From the NCBI RefSeq assembly GCF_003024515.2, contig NZ_PYIX02000010.1:46777-110776 (forward strand): a stretch of 64,000 bases of DNA, read 5' to 3'. A model generated the notes under the pieces. The model did not search any database. It was not told the DNA's origin and was given only the letters and a program-made list of their open reading frames with translations. The stretch comes from Acinetobacter sichuanensis. GTDB lineage: Bacteria > Pseudomonadota > Gammaproteobacteria > Pseudomonadales > Moraxellaceae. Both the position numbers and the translations under genes were made by a program. Positions 18,211-28,015 of this stretch are shown one piece after another; within the stretch, counting starts at the first letter, position 1, and the number at the start of each line of letters is the position of its first letter.

Positions 18211-19119
18211 ATGGCTGCATTACCATCCCTAAGACAGCTGTCATATCTAGTAACACTGTCTGAGACGTTGCACTTTACTGAAGCAGCGCGCCGTTCGTTT
18301 GTAACTCAATCTACCCTTTCAGGTGGAATCATGGAGTTAGAGCGTTTATTGGGTGGCGTACTCGTTGAACGTGATCGCCAAAATGTACGTTTAACCCCTC
18401 TAGGTGAACAAGTTGTCGCTCGAGCCCGTGTTCTACTCGCCGATGCTCAAGACTTAATGCGTTTGAGTCGTGAAATGAGTGAGCCTCTCACAGGTGATTT
18501 GCATCTTGGCATTATTCCAACAATTGCGCCTTTTATTCTTTCACAATTGTTAGAGGAAGTGCATAAGCAACTACCAAAAATTCAATTGCATTTGCATGAA
18601 GCTCAGAGTGAAAAAATTGTAGAAAAACTTGAACATGGTAATTTGGACATGATCATGTTGGCTCTACCTTTTGATACTCGCGGTTTAAAAGTCGCAGAGA
18701 TTGCAAAAGAGAGTTTATTTTTAGTTTGCAACAAAGCAGATCAAAATGCTCTCAATGCACGCTCATTAGACGATTTAGATCTCTCTCACTTGATGCTTTT
18801 AGAGGAAGGTCATTGTTTACGTGACCATACTTTAAGTGCCTGCCCGATTGGCGAGCGTAAAAATGATCATCGTTTAAAAGCGAGCTCATTACCTACACTC
18901 GTAGAAATGGTCAATTCAAACTTAGGTTTTACATTATTGCCTGAAATTGCTGTACATACGCATATGTTAAAAAGCAATGATCAGTTAGTCACTAGACCTA
19001 TTGAGAATGCCCCTGCTCGTACACTTGCTTTAGTCACACGTAAAAGCACGCCATTACAAAGTGAGTTTGATGTATTGGTACAAATTTTACAGAAAATCAT
19101 TGCTGTTGAATTGCACTGA
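18211..19119 (+). CDS. oxyR: Hydrogen-peroxide-sensing LysR-type regulator OxyR
   Basis: A 302-residue LysR-type regulator. The N-terminal helix-turn-helix (LSETLHFTEAARRSFVTQST) is followed by a type 2 periplasmic-binding-like sensor domain. The redox cysteines are present as GHCLRDHTLSACPIGE: two Cys separated by eight residues, the same spacing as C199 and C208 of E. coli OxyR, with the surrounding LLEEGHCLRD also matching. It activates peroxide defence genes when oxidised. It is the last gene of the rubAB-estB-oxyR group. Confidence 0.93.
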   Translation: MAALPSLRQLSYLVTLSETLHFTEAARRSFVTQSTLSGGIMELERLLGGVLVERDRQNVRLTPLGEQVVARARVLLADAQDLMRLSREMSEPLTGDLHLGIIPTIAPFILSQLLEEVHKQLPKIQLHLHEAQSEKIVEKLEHGNLDMIMLALPFDTRGLKVAEIAKESLFLVCNKADQNALNARSLDDLDLSHLMLLEEGHCLRDHTLSACPIGERKNDHRLKASSLPTLVEMVNSNLGFTLLPEIAVHTHMLKSNDQLVTRPIENAPARTLALVTRKSTPLQSEFDVLVQILQKIIAVELH

Positions 19120-19160
19120 TTTTAAATTTATTTTTATGTTAAAAATAGAATATCAGTAAT

Positions 19161-19190
19161 AAAAAATGGAGCCTTATGACTCCATTTTTT
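19161..19190. terminator. Bidirectional terminator between oxyR and ppk
   Basis: Stem AAAAAATGGAG (19161-19171) facing CTCCATTTTTT (19180-19190), T-run on both strands. Confidence 0.88.
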
Positions 19191-19201
19191 ATGCTTTAAT
19201 T

Positions 19202-21277
19202 TTATTTAAAAGCATCAATCAAAACTTGTTGTGCATTATGTAAGGCTTCGCCTTCTTTCGGTTCAGCGCGCACCCATGTCCCATCCCCTTGCAATAACCA
19301 TGCTTGTTGATTGTCTTGCAAATAGTTCAGTAAACCCTGTTGATAAATTCGTTTTTTCAAAGCAGGATCTTCGATTGGGAAGCAAACTTCAACGCGATTA
19401 AATAAGTTGCGATCCATCCAGTCAGCACTTGAACAATAAATACGTGGGTTGCCATTATTACCAAAGCAATAAACACGCGTATGCTCTAAAAAACGCCCTA
19501 CAATTGAACGTACACGGATATTTTCAGATAAATTTGGTAAGCCTGGACGCAGACAACAAATTGAACGAATAATTAAATCAACTTGTACCCCAGCTTGCGA
19601 TGCTTCATAAAGTTTGTTAATAAGCTGAACTTCAGTTAATGCATTCACTTTGACAATAATCTGTGCAGGCTTTCCTGCTTTTGCATTGGCAATTTCTTCA
19701 TCAATATAAGCAACGAGTTGCGCATGTAACGTAAACGGCGCATGTAAAAGTTTCTTCAACTTTGCCATTTTACCCATTCCAGTTAACTCTTGGAAAATAC
19801 GATGCACATCTTCACACAGCTCTTTATCTGTAGTGAGTAAGCCATAATCGGTATAAATACGTGCATTGGTCGCATGATAGTTTCCTGTGCCTAAATGCAC
19901 ATAACGAACGAGTTTATTATTTTCACGGCGTACCACCAAAATCATTTTGGCATGGGTTTTATAACCCACAATACCATAAACCACCACTGCCCCAGCTTCT
20001 TGCAAAACATTTGCAACGGCAATATTTGACTCTTCATCAAAACGTGCACGTAACTCAATTACAGCGGTCACTTCTTTACCATTACGAGCAGCTTCAGCAA
20101 GCACTTGTACAATTTCAGAGTCTGCACCACTACGGTATAACGTTTGTTTGATCGCTAACACTTGTGGATCACGTGCAGCTTCACGCAATAGGTTGATGAC
20201 TGGGGCAAAAGATTCAAACGGATGATGCAAAAGAATGTCTTGCTTTTGCATTGCTGCAAAAATATTTTCTGTCTTTTTTAATACTTTAGGAATCGCAGGA
20301 ATATGTGCATCATAGCGCATATGTGGGCGTTTAAAATTTGAAACCAAACGCGCCAAATTGACAGGTCCATCAACTTTATAAAGTTGTTCTTCTTCTAAAT
20401 CAAACTCATCTAGCAAATATTCGTAAATATGTTTTGGGCAATTTTCAGTGACTTCCAGACGCACTGCACGACCAAAACGACGAGAGCTTAATTCACCTTT
20501 TAATGCTTTTGCTAAGTCTTCTACATCCTCATTTAATGCCAAATCAGCATTTCGTGTGACACGGAATTGATAACAACCCGTTGCCGTCATCCCAGGGAAA
20601 AGGTCAGAGACATGTTCATGAATAATGGCAGACAACATGACAAAATGTTCTTTTCCACCTGTTAACTCATCAGGCAAACGCACTACACGTGGTAAAGAGC
20701 GTGGTGCAGGAACAACAGCAAGATCAATTTGACGACCGAAAGCATCTTTTCCTTCAAGTGTCACAATAAAGTTTAAACTTTTATTGACTAAGCGTGGAAA
20801 TGGATGCGCAGGATCGAGACTAATTGGAGTTAAAACAGGTGCTACTTGTTCTTGGAAGTATTTTTTAATCCATGCTGATTGGGCTGGTGTTAACTCGCCA
20901 CGGCGTAGAAAACAAATATCTTCTTCACGTAATTTTGGAAAAATTTCTTCATTTAAAATACGATATTGACGCTCAATCGCAGCATGTGCAGTTTTAGAAA
21001 TAGATTCTAAAACTTGTTTTGGTGTTAAGCCATCAGGACTACGACTTTCATTGCCTAATGTTAACTGTTCCATCACCCCAGCAACACGAATTTCAAAAAA
21101 CTCATCCATATTACGTGAAAAAATTAATAGAAAATTCATCCGATCTAATAGAGGATGTAAAGGGTCAACCGCTTGTTCTAATACACGTAAATGAAAATCT
21201 AAAATAGATAATTCACGGTTAATATAGCGTTCATTATAAGTATATTCAGCTGGAGTATTATTTACTGCGCTATTCAT
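19202..21277 (-). CDS. ppk: Polyphosphate kinase 1
   Basis: Makes polyphosphate from ATP. The 691-residue protein has the PPK1 N domain ([19 protein letters not shown]), middle domain and two C-terminal phospholipase-D-like halves. The phospho-accepting histidine lies in [11 protein letters not shown] and the second essential histidine in [31 protein letters not shown] is also characteristic. I prefer the ATG at 21277, which follows an AGGCGA site; an ATG five codons earlier (21292) is possible. It stands alone. Confidence 0.96.
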   Translation of the reverse strand: MNSAVNNTPAEYTYNERYINRELSILDFHLRVLEQAVDPLHPLLDRMNFLLIFSRNMDEFFEIRVAGVMEQLTLGNESRSPDGLTPKQVLESISKTAHAAIERQYRILNEEIFPKLREEDICFLRRGELTPAQSAWIKKYFQEQVAPVLTPISLDPAHPFPRLVNKSLNFIVTLEGKDAFGRQIDLAVVPAPRSLPRVVRLPDELTGGKEHFVMLSAIIHEHVSDLFPGMTATGCYQFRVTRNADLALNEDVEDLAKALKGELSSRRFGRAVRLEVTENCPKHIYEYLLDEFDLEEEQLYKVDGPVNLARLVSNFKRPHMRYDAHIPAIPKVLKKTENIFAAMQKQDILLHHPFESFAPVINLLREAARDPQVLAIKQTLYRSGADSEIVQVLAEAARNGKEVTAVIELRARFDEESNIAVANVLQEAGAVVVYGIVGYKTHAKMILVVRRENNKLVRYVHLGTGNYHATNARIYTDYGLLTTDKELCEDVHRIFQELTGMGKMAKLKKLLHAPFTLHAQLVAYIDEEIANAKAGKPAQIIVKVNALTEVQLINKLYEASQAGVQVDLIIRSICCLRPGLPNLSENIRVRSIVGRFLEHTRVYCFGNNGNPRIYCSSADWMDRNLFNRVEVCFPIEDPALKKRIYQQGLLNYLQDNQQAWLLQGDGTWVRAEPKEGEALHNAQQVLIDAFK

Positions 21278-21402
21278 GCAATTCGCCTGCATTTAAAAAT
21301 CTTTCTATTAGTATGCTTCAATTTTGTGACAATTTCATAAAAAAAAGCGCAAAAAATGCACTTTCCTCTCATAAAAAATACTTTATTTACATATTTTTAT
21401 CT

Positions 21403-22077
21403 TTAGTCAGGAATCCGTGTTGCGCGCATATATTTCAAAATAAGTCCTTTACGATAATTGAGCTTACGATCTTCAGGATGTTCTTGATAATACTTCGGGT
21501 TCGTCAAAATAGCAGCTAAAAATGCAGCTTGTTCACGTGTTAAGCTTTTTGCACTTTTGCCATAATAATGTCGCGTTGCAGCTTCAACCCCATAAATATG
21601 ATCGCCAAATTCAACCGAATTCATATAGACTTCTAAAATCCGTTGTTTCGACCACATGCGCTCCATCATAATGGTTGCAATGGTTTCTTGTCCTTTTCGA
21701 ATATATGAACGGCGATTATAAAAGAATAAGTTTTTTGCGAGTTGTTGTGAAATGGTTGAGCCACCTGCAACAACTTTTTCTTTTTTCATATTGCGTTCTA
21801 GTGCGTTTTCAATACCATCCCAGTCAAAACCATGATGATCCACAAACTTAGCATCTTCCGCAGCAACAATGGCATGTTTAAAATTATCACTAATTTCATC
21901 ATAATTTCGCCACTGATGTTGAATCGGTTTAAAATCTGATAAATAAGTCCAACGCATAAACATGGTCGTCTCAACATCATGCGTACGCCAATAGACCAAA
22001 CTCGAGAAAATCCAAAGTTGAATCATAATAAGAATACTGACAATGATTAACAAAGTTCGAACAATAAAGGCTTTCAT
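21403..22077 (-). CDS. mtgA: Monofunctional peptidoglycan glycosyltransferase
   Basis: Polymerises lipid II into glycan strands at the inner membrane. It has an N-terminal membrane anchor (about residues 5-28) and a GT51 domain: [20 protein letters not shown] (with the catalytic Glu), [42 protein letters not shown] and [20 protein letters not shown]. No penicillin-binding domain follows, so it is the monofunctional type. 224 residues, normal for MtgA. Confidence 0.95.
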   Translation of the reverse strand: MKAFIVRTLLIIVSILIMIQLWIFSSLVYWRTHDVETTMFMRWTYLSDFKPIQHQWRNYDEISDNFKHAIVAAEDAKFVDHHGFDWDGIENALERNMKKEKVVAGGSTISQQLAKNLFFYNRRSYIRKGQETIATIMMERMWSKQRILEVYMNSVEFGDHIYGVEAATRHYYGKSAKSLTREQAAFLAAILTNPKYYQEHPEDRKLNYRKGLILKYMRATRIPD

Positions 22078-22152
22078 GTCAGTACCTTACTCCTGAATTT
22101 TTTAAAATTCATGCTAAGCTTAAATAAATAAGAATGCACAGAATATAATGTT

Positions 22153-22962
22153 ATGTCAGAAATGCAACAACCTTTCCAAGTTGAACCCCGTCAGCCGATC
22201 GGAAAAATCACCTTATTCCTGATTATCATCAATGTGAGCTTGTTTGCTTGGCAAATTCTTTCAGGTGTGAGTATTACTGACCCAACAACTTTAGATGCCT
22301 TACGTTGGGGTGCGGATTATGCACCTTTAACCTTTTTAGAGGAACCCTACCGTTTATTTAGCAGCATGTTTTTTCATTTTGGCTTAATGCATTTAGGCTT
22401 TAATATGTGGGCATTATATATTTTTGGCGATGTCGCAGAAAAAACCTTTGGCAAATTTTATTTTCTTGGGCTATATCTACTTGCTGGCTTGATGGGTAGT
22501 TTGCTCAGTGGCTATCTGGATATTCGCAATAGTTATGCTTTGTTGCAACATGCTGACCCAAGCTTAATTCCTCGTGTTTCTGCGGGTGCATCTGGCGCAG
22601 TCATGGGATTAGGAGGAGCTTTAACCTTACTGTCTCTTTTCCCTCCTACAGCAACACAAAGATTTATTTTAGATAAAAAATCGCTGTTAACAATTTTAGC
22701 TGTCAACCTTGCCTTTGGTTTCTTTACGTCTGGCATCAATAATGCTGCACATATTGGTGGCATGATTATGGGTGCTGTTTTGGCATTGTTATGGTATTTC
22801 ACTCAGCGTCAGCAAGCCAAGCCAATGTTGAATTTCGTCATTTTAATTATTGGACTCGTGATGACTTATAGCTTCTATTTATATTGTCAACACTTGGTTG
22901 AGCCACTGACTCCTCTTTGGCAAGAAGCTGTAGCACAAATGCGTAGTCAGTTAAATTTTTAA
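22153..22962 (+). CDS. Rhomboid-family intramembrane serine protease
   Basis: A 269-residue polytopic membrane protein. The rhomboid signatures are HFGLMHLGFNMWALYIFG in helix 2, the catalytic serine motif GASGAVMGLGG, and the catalytic histidine in NNAAHIGGMIMGA. Six to seven membrane segments are visible. Such proteases cut membrane proteins inside the bilayer; the substrate is not known. Divergent from mtgA. Confidence 0.92.
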   Translation: MSEMQQPFQVEPRQPIGKITLFLIIINVSLFAWQILSGVSITDPTTLDALRWGADYAPLTFLEEPYRLFSSMFFHFGLMHLGFNMWALYIFGDVAEKTFGKFYFLGLYLLAGLMGSLLSGYLDIRNSYALLQHADPSLIPRVSAGASGAVMGLGGALTLLSLFPPTATQRFILDKKSLLTILAVNLAFGFFTSGINNAAHIGGMIMGAVLALLWYFTQRQQAKPMLNFVILIIGLVMTYSFYLYCQHLVEPLTPLWQEAVAQMRSQLNF

Positions 22963-23000
22963 ATTCATTAGACAAAATACGCATTCCTATTTAAAAATTT

Positions 23001-23293
23001 GCTTGAGTTTCAAAAAGTATACCAAGACATTTCATATTAGATTTTAATTAATCTACAAAATTGAACTTAACGGAGTGGTACTATCGCAGGCGACATGGAT
23101 GTTGCCGTTGGGTAAGGGTGATAGGGACATCCCCTTTACCCAACAAAGGATTTTTGTTACTTTTTATCCTTAAAAAGTAAGATGTTGCCTACGCAAATGA
23201 GTTTGAATTTTGCAATATAAATGGGGCATTGCAAAATGATACTTTTACGAGTTACTTCAATAATCAAATTCGCATACATTTGAAAACACTACC
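23001..23293 (+). mobile_element. MITE-like repeat, copy 1 (293 bp)
   Basis: A non-coding structured element that recurs in inverted orientation at 61350-61642. The two copies have the same length; the inner 163 bp (23064-23226) differ at only nine positions. The right end is AACACTACC; the left end is decayed (GCTTGAGTTT against GGTAGTGTTT). It is flanked by near-identical 9-bp sequences, TAAAAATTT (22992-23000) and AAAAAATTT (23294-23302), which look like a target duplication. Inside are several hairpins, among them GGCGACAT/ATGTTGCC, TTGGGTAA/TTTACCCAA and ACTTTTTA/TAAAAAGT. It ends 10 bp from the stop codon of the downstream convergent permease gene. Confidence 0.7.
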
Positions 23294-23303
23294 AAAAAAT
23301 TTA

Positions 23304-25823
23304 TTAGCTTAATTCTCGCAAACTTTGTAAAGGCGGAATCTCTGATAAATAACTCAAACGATAACGTCCAATCAAAGCACATAACACAGCCATGACGAGC
23401 GGTAGCATTAACCAGATCTCCCAATGCAACTGCACAGCCATCTCCATACGATAACTCACAATCGCACTGATCACTTCTGCAAAAATACAAGCAACAAGTC
23501 CTGACAATAAACCAATCAAGCCGATCTCTAAACTCATCATATTTTTCAGTTGTCGTTTAGAACTTCCAAAAGAACGTAACAAAGCCACTTCTCTTTTTCG
23601 TTCATCCATCAACAAATTGATACAGGCGATCAAAACTAAAAAACCTGAAAGACTGACTAAAGCTGCCAGTACCGTGACAATTTGCACCAAAACTGAAACT
23701 AAGCGTTTAATTTCATCAAAAATCAAAGAAACATCAATAAAAACAGTATTGGAAAATTGTTGAATTAAACTGACCATTTTGGTTTTTTCAGTGGGCGGCA
23801 CATAAAAACTTCCTAAATAACTACCTGCATTTTCATCCAAAGTTTTTGGTGTAAAAATAAAGAAAAAATTTGGACTAAAGCTTTGCCATTCAACTGTACG
23901 TAAGTTAACAACCTGCGCTTGTAAACGTCCTTCAGGCAAAGTAAAAGTCAGACGATCACCAATTTTAATACCTAATTCTTCAGCCAATTTTGCTTCAACA
24001 GACACTTGTCCAACTTGACTCAGTTTTGCCTCACCTGAAACAATCACATTATCTTGTGGATATTGATCTGTCTGCGTAAGGTTTAACTCTCGTCGCAATG
24101 AATTACTTTTTTTCACCAATTCTTCAGAAAAAGCCTGATCATTTTTGGCAACTAAACGTCCTTTTACATTGGGATATAAAGGGGTACTTTTCCAGTGCTG
24201 TTGTACTAGTTGTTGCTTAAATGCATCAAGTTCAAAAGGTGGCAAACCATAAATAAATTGATTGGGTGTACCTTCTGGCAATTGTTGTTGCCAACGCTCT
24301 AACAAATCCGTTCTAAGTACCGCCAAAACGGTAATCAGACTTAAACCTAAAGCTAAAGCAGTAATTTGTAATGCAGTTTGCGACGGTGAACGCACATAAG
24401 CAGACAGTTGATTCCGCATTGATTTTATAGCTTTTAAGATCATCCAAACCACTGCATATAAAACAGCAGTCAAGCTAATTACCGCTCCCATCACCAGCCC
24501 AGTCAGCATGATATTTTCTGTTAGAACTAGACTGAAAATAATTAAACTGATGATGCCAAATGACATCATCAAAGCCATGGAGCGAGCGGATTTTTCTTGT
24601 TGACGAATCACACGAATCGGTGGTGTATTGAGCAACTGCCATAGACTTGGCAAAATAAAACCAATTAAAACAATCGCACTGGTAAAAATCGCAATCGGCA
24701 ATGGACCAATTAACATTTGTAGCAACGAAAATTGCAACTCTAAACTCGGGATCATCTGCAACATTAATTGCAATAATGAATAGCCCAAAACCAACCCCAA
24801 AACACTACCAATCAACATTGCAATCAAAATCACAACTGCAAGCAAAGCCAAGTAAGTTCGGAAAATTTGACCCTTACTCGCACCGACACAACGTAACAAA
24901 GCAATATGATCTTGGTTCTGTTGCACATAACGTTGACTGGTCAAAGCGATAGCTAAACCACACAGTAAAATTGTTAAAATGTTGGCAAGTTGGAGAAAAG
25001 TATCTAAATTTTCAATCGGTTTAAGCAGTCGTGTATTGCCCTCTTCTGCACTGCGCAGTCTTAAATTACTTTGATCTTCAGTCTCATTTGCATTATTTTG
25101 CAGCATTTGAGCAGACTGGTTGGTTTGTGTATCACTTTGTGAACTTGTATCTTGTTTTTCTTGAGCTTTAAATTGTTTAAAATGCTGTTGATATTGAGCA
25201 ATTGCAGATTCATCACCACTGAGCAAAAGCCGATATTCAATTCGACTGCCAATTTGAACTGCATTAGTTTGTGCAATGTCAGCTTGGTGAATGATGACTG
25301 TCGGTGAAAATGCAGAAAAACCGAGTTCTTGATTCGAGTCATGCGCAATGATGCCTGTGACTTTAAAATGCCCATCAGCAATTTGGACTGAATCGCCCAC
25401 ATTGACCTTAAGTAATTCTTGTGCGCGTTTACTGAGCCAGATCCCGCCTTTCTGTAATTGTTGTGCAGGCTGAATTTTTAAATCACCACGCAAAGGAAAT
25501 GTACCATCAATCGCCTTGACATTGACCATGACAAATTGATCATGCGTTGAAGCCATTGAACCAAACATCGTGACATGTGACTGCTTTAATTTTAATTCAT
25601 TTGCCGACTCAAGCCACTTAGACTCAATTGGATTTGTATCACTTAATACCAAATCTGCGGCTTGCATTTTTGCCGCTTGTAAGGTCACTGCCTGTTGTAC
25701 TTGATCATTGCTAAACTTTAAAGCAGTCGTCGCACTGATTGCCAAACTCAAAGCGATAATTAATAAGTAAATCCCTGAATTGGCAAAACTCTGTCGTAAT
25801 AAAGGCTTAAATAAACTCAACAT
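23304..25823 (-). CDS. FtsX-like ABC transporter permease (YbbP-type)
   Basis: An 839-residue inner-membrane protein with an N-terminal segment (about 15-35), a large periplasmic domain, three helices at about 275-395, more helices at about 410-465 and 480-500, a second periplasmic domain, and three C-terminal helices. Two copies of the FtsX-type signature are present (ALLRCVGASKGQIFRTYLAL and ALLRSFGSSKRQLKNMMSLE). This is the double-FtsX layout of YbbP/LolE relatives. Its start overlaps the ATPase gene by 7 bp. Together they probably form an envelope exporter or mechanotransmission complex; substrate unknown. Confidence 0.88.
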   Translation of the reverse strand: MLSLFKPLLRQSFANSGIYLLIIALSLAISATTALKFSNDQVQQAVTLQAAKMQAADLVLSDTNPIESKWLESANELKLKQSHVTMFGSMASTHDQFVMVNVKAIDGTFPLRGDLKIQPAQQLQKGGIWLSKRAQELLKVNVGDSVQIADGHFKVTGIIAHDSNQELGFSAFSPTVIIHQADIAQTNAVQIGSRIEYRLLLSGDESAIAQYQQHFKQFKAQEKQDTSSQSDTQTNQSAQMLQNNANETEDQSNLRLRSAEEGNTRLLKPIENLDTFLQLANILTILLCGLAIALTSQRYVQQNQDHIALLRCVGASKGQIFRTYLALLAVVILIAMLIGSVLGLVLGYSLLQLMLQMIPSLELQFSLLQMLIGPLPIAIFTSAIVLIGFILPSLWQLLNTPPIRVIRQQEKSARSMALMMSFGIISLIIFSLVLTENIMLTGLVMGAVISLTAVLYAVVWMILKAIKSMRNQLSAYVRSPSQTALQITALALGLSLITVLAVLRTDLLERWQQQLPEGTPNQFIYGLPPFELDAFKQQLVQQHWKSTPLYPNVKGRLVAKNDQAFSEELVKKSNSLRRELNLTQTDQYPQDNVIVSGEAKLSQVGQVSVEAKLAEELGIKIGDRLTFTLPEGRLQAQVVNLRTVEWQSFSPNFFFIFTPKTLDENAGSYLGSFYVPPTEKTKMVSLIQQFSNTVFIDVSLIFDEIKRLVSVLVQIVTVLAALVSLSGFLVLIACINLLMDERKREVALLRSFGSSKRQLKNMMSLEIGLIGLLSGLVACIFAEVISAIVSYRMEMAVQLHWEIWLMLPLVMAVLCALIGRYRLSYLSEIPPLQSLRELS

Positions 25824-26569
25824 GAGACAGCCTCAACGTGTGAATGTTGTTGATGCTCAATCAATTGCCCATCTTTAAGTTCAAAGTGACGTTGGCATTG
25901 CTTGGCTAAATCAGCATCATGCGTGACTAAAACTAAAGTTGTTCCCATTTCTTGATTTAACTCAAACAATAACTGTTCAATTTCTTGTGCAGTATGTGCA
26001 TCTAAATTGCCTGTCGGTTCGTCCGCAAAAATAATTTTAGGTGCTGAAATCAACGCTCGTGCAATCGCAACGCGTTGCTGTTCTCCACCTGACAACACTT
26101 TAGGTGTTTGCTGACTTTGTCGTTCCAAACCAACTTTTACCAATAGTTTCAGTGCTTTTTGTTCAGCATCGGCATAGTGAAAATCTGGCTGTAAACGCAA
26201 AGGCAACATGACATTTTCAAGTGCAGATAAATGTGGCAATAATTGAAAAGACTGGAAAACAAAACCTATATGTTTTAAACGTACCAATGCGCGTTGTTCT
26301 TCATTTAAATGCGTGACAGACTCACCACACACAGTTAATTGCCCTGAACTGGCTTGGTCTAGAGTGGCAAGGATTCCCAATAATGTTGATTTACCTGAAC
26401 CTGAACGCCCAGTAATTGCGACTTGCTCGCCTGCTTGAATATTGAGATTTAAATTTTCAAAAATTGTAAGTGTTTGATGTGGAAGTTCAATCTTTTGTGT
26501 AAGTTGCTGTGCAGAAATGATCCCTTGTGGCATGATGGGAGAAGTTGAATTATCTTGAACCTTAGACAT
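25817..26569 (-). CDS. ABC transporter ATP-binding protein (YbbA-type)
   Basis: A 250-residue ATPase of the LolD/MacB class. Walker A is [18 protein letters not shown], the signature is [16 protein letters not shown] and Walker B is [12 protein letters not shown], with VTHDADLA as the H-loop. I start at the ATG at 26569. The partner permease follows with a 7-bp overlap and tesA is divergent, the same neighbourhood as ybbA-ybbP-tesA in E. coli. Confidence 0.92.
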   Translation of the reverse strand: MSKVQDNSTSPIMPQGIISAQQLTQKIELPHQTLTIFENLNLNIQAGEQVAITGRSGSGKSTLLGILATLDQASSGQLTVCGESVTHLNEEQRALVRLKHIGFVFQSFQLLPHLSALENVMLPLRLQPDFHYADAEQKALKLLVKVGLERQSQQTPKVLSGGEQQRVAIARALISAPKIIFADEPTGNLDAHTAQEIEQLLFELNQEMGTTLVLVTHDADLAKQCQRHFELKDGQLIEHQQHSHVEAVSC

Positions 26570-26614
26570 CATAAAGTACCCTATATGCATATCAAAAAAT
26601 TGTTAAATTTGAAA

Positions 26615-27229
26615 ATGATGAAAAAATTAACTCATTGTTTAATGTTTAGCATGATCTGTCTGTTACCTGTTAGTAGTTTTGCAAAAAGCATCATGATTTT
26701 GGGTGATAGTTTGAGTGCAGGCTATGGCATCAACCCGCAACAAGGTTGGGTCACTTTATTGCAACAGCGTCTTAATCAACAATTTCCAAAGCAACATAAG
26801 GTGATCAATGCCAGTGTCAGTGGAGAAACCACCAGTGGTGCTTTGGCTCGTCTACCTAAATTATTGCAAACACATCAGCCGAATATTGTAGTGATTGAAC
26901 TGGGTGGAAATGATGGTTTACGCGGTCAACCACCACAAATGATTCAGAAAAACTTGGCACAAATGATTCAACAAAGTCAAAAAACCAAAGCCACTGTGAT
27001 CTTATTGGGCATGAAAATCCCGCCAAATTATGGCACTGCGTATAGCACCGCATTTGAAAATAATTACAAAGTATTAAGTCAGCAATACAAAGTAAAAATG
27101 CTTCCTTTCTTTATGAATGGAATCGCAGGAAATAAAAGTTTGATGCAAAAAGATTTGATTCATCCTAATGCAGTTGCTCAGAAAATTTTACTTGATAATG
27201 CCTACCCACTGATAAAAGCTGCGCTGTGA
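26615..27229 (+). CDS. tesA: Periplasmic SGNH esterase / thioesterase I (TesA-like)
   Basis: A 204-residue SGNH hydrolase with signal peptide (MMKKLTHCLMFSMICLLPVSSFA). Block I is ILGDSLSAGYG (nucleophile Ser), block III ELGGNDGLRG (Gly/Asn), and block V DLIHPNAVAQ (Asp and His). It acts as an acyl-CoA thioesterase, lysophospholipase or arylesterase in the periplasm. I take the ATG at 26615; ATGs at 26585 and 26618 are possible. Only about 45 bp separate it from the divergent ATPase gene, which must hold both promoters. Confidence 0.9.
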   Translation: MMKKLTHCLMFSMICLLPVSSFAKSIMILGDSLSAGYGINPQQGWVTLLQQRLNQQFPKQHKVINASVSGETTSGALARLPKLLQTHQPNIVVIELGGNDGLRGQPPQMIQKNLAQMIQQSQKTKATVILLGMKIPPNYGTAYSTAFENNYKVLSQQYKVKMLPFFMNGIAGNKSLMQKDLIHPNAVAQKILLDNAYPLIKAAL

Positions 27230-27275
27230 TTATTATTTTTGAATAATTCTTCGCTATCCATTGGCTTTATTGAAA

Positions 27276-27863
27276 TCACATTTGATCCTGAGTTTGCAAC
27301 AACGTTGCAAATGCAAATAGACGTGCCAATAAATGATGAACATAAGCTAATTCAACTTCTTGTTCTGTAAATAAAATTCGATGTAACAAAGGTGCAATCA
27401 CAATTTCAACAATCAATGAATTATCAATGGTTAACTCATTACGTTGCAACGCACGTACTTGAATCACATCCAATTGCTGAATTAAAAAGCTATAACATTT
27501 TCTCGCCAAAGGTGAATCAGTTGAAGCTAAAATATCACTCAACATACTACGCCCAACCGCAGAAGCATATTCTTCAATATATTGCTCAACCCAAGCATAG
27601 AGATCTTGTTTAAAACTGCCCAAATCTTCAGGCATGCTGTCTGGATGTAAATGATTAAAAGCAACGTCAGCAAGTAATTGGGATAAATCACCCCAACGCC
27701 GATAAATGGTTGAAGGTGTCACGCCTGCACGAGCAGCAATCATTGGCACGGTCAATTCTGATGAATCATGTTCCTTCAATAAAGTCTGAACAGTCTCATG
27801 TACTGCTGTTTGAATCCGAGCACTTCGCCCACCAGAACGTAAACCTGTAACAACTTTTGTCAT
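27276..27863 (-). CDS. TetR-family transcriptional regulator
   Basis: A 195-residue repressor-type protein. The DNA-binding helix-turn-helix is ELTVPMIAARAGVTPSTIYRRWG (within about residues 38-62), and the C-terminal part resembles TetR_C ligand domains. The ATG at 27863 (MTKVVTG) is the first real start. It is divergent from an MFS transporter gene, and a perfect palindrome lies on that gene's promoter, so it most likely represses it. Confidence 0.88.
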   Translation of the reverse strand: MTKVVTGLRSGGRSARIQTAVHETVQTLLKEHDSSELTVPMIAARAGVTPSTIYRRWGDLSQLLADVAFNHLHPDSMPEDLGSFKQDLYAWVEQYIEEYASAVGRSMLSDILASTDSPLARKCYSFLIQQLDVIQVRALQRNELTIDNSLIVEIVIAPLLHRILFTEQEVELAYVHHLLARLFAFATLLQTQDQM

Positions 27864-27979
27864 ATGCAAATCACTACAAATTTATAAATAAAACCAGATC
27901 AAATACTTAGATGTTTTTTGCAATTATTTTAAAAAACACACTAAAGCTAAATATTTGCGTTTAAGCCAAAATACGTTAT

Positions 27980-28000
27980 AAAAGCAATTAAATTGCTTTT
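27980..28000 (+). promoter_or_regulatory. Palindromic operator, probably for the TetR-family regulator
   Basis: Arms AAAAGCAATT (27980-27989) and AATTGCTTTT (27991-28000) are perfect complements around a single A. It overlaps a TATAAA box and ends 15 bp before the MFS start, a typical repressor position. Confidence 0.6.
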
Positions 28001-28015
28001 GCATGTGGCTTGATT

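Noticed and set aside
23001..23293. Toxin/antitoxin or other tiny genes in the repeat
   Set aside because: No frame of useful length is shared by both copies; the differences are not codon-patterned.
25061..25402. Minus-strand 113-codon frame inside the FtsX-like permease
   Set aside because: Same strand but other frame; composition is a frame shift of the permease, which is complete there.
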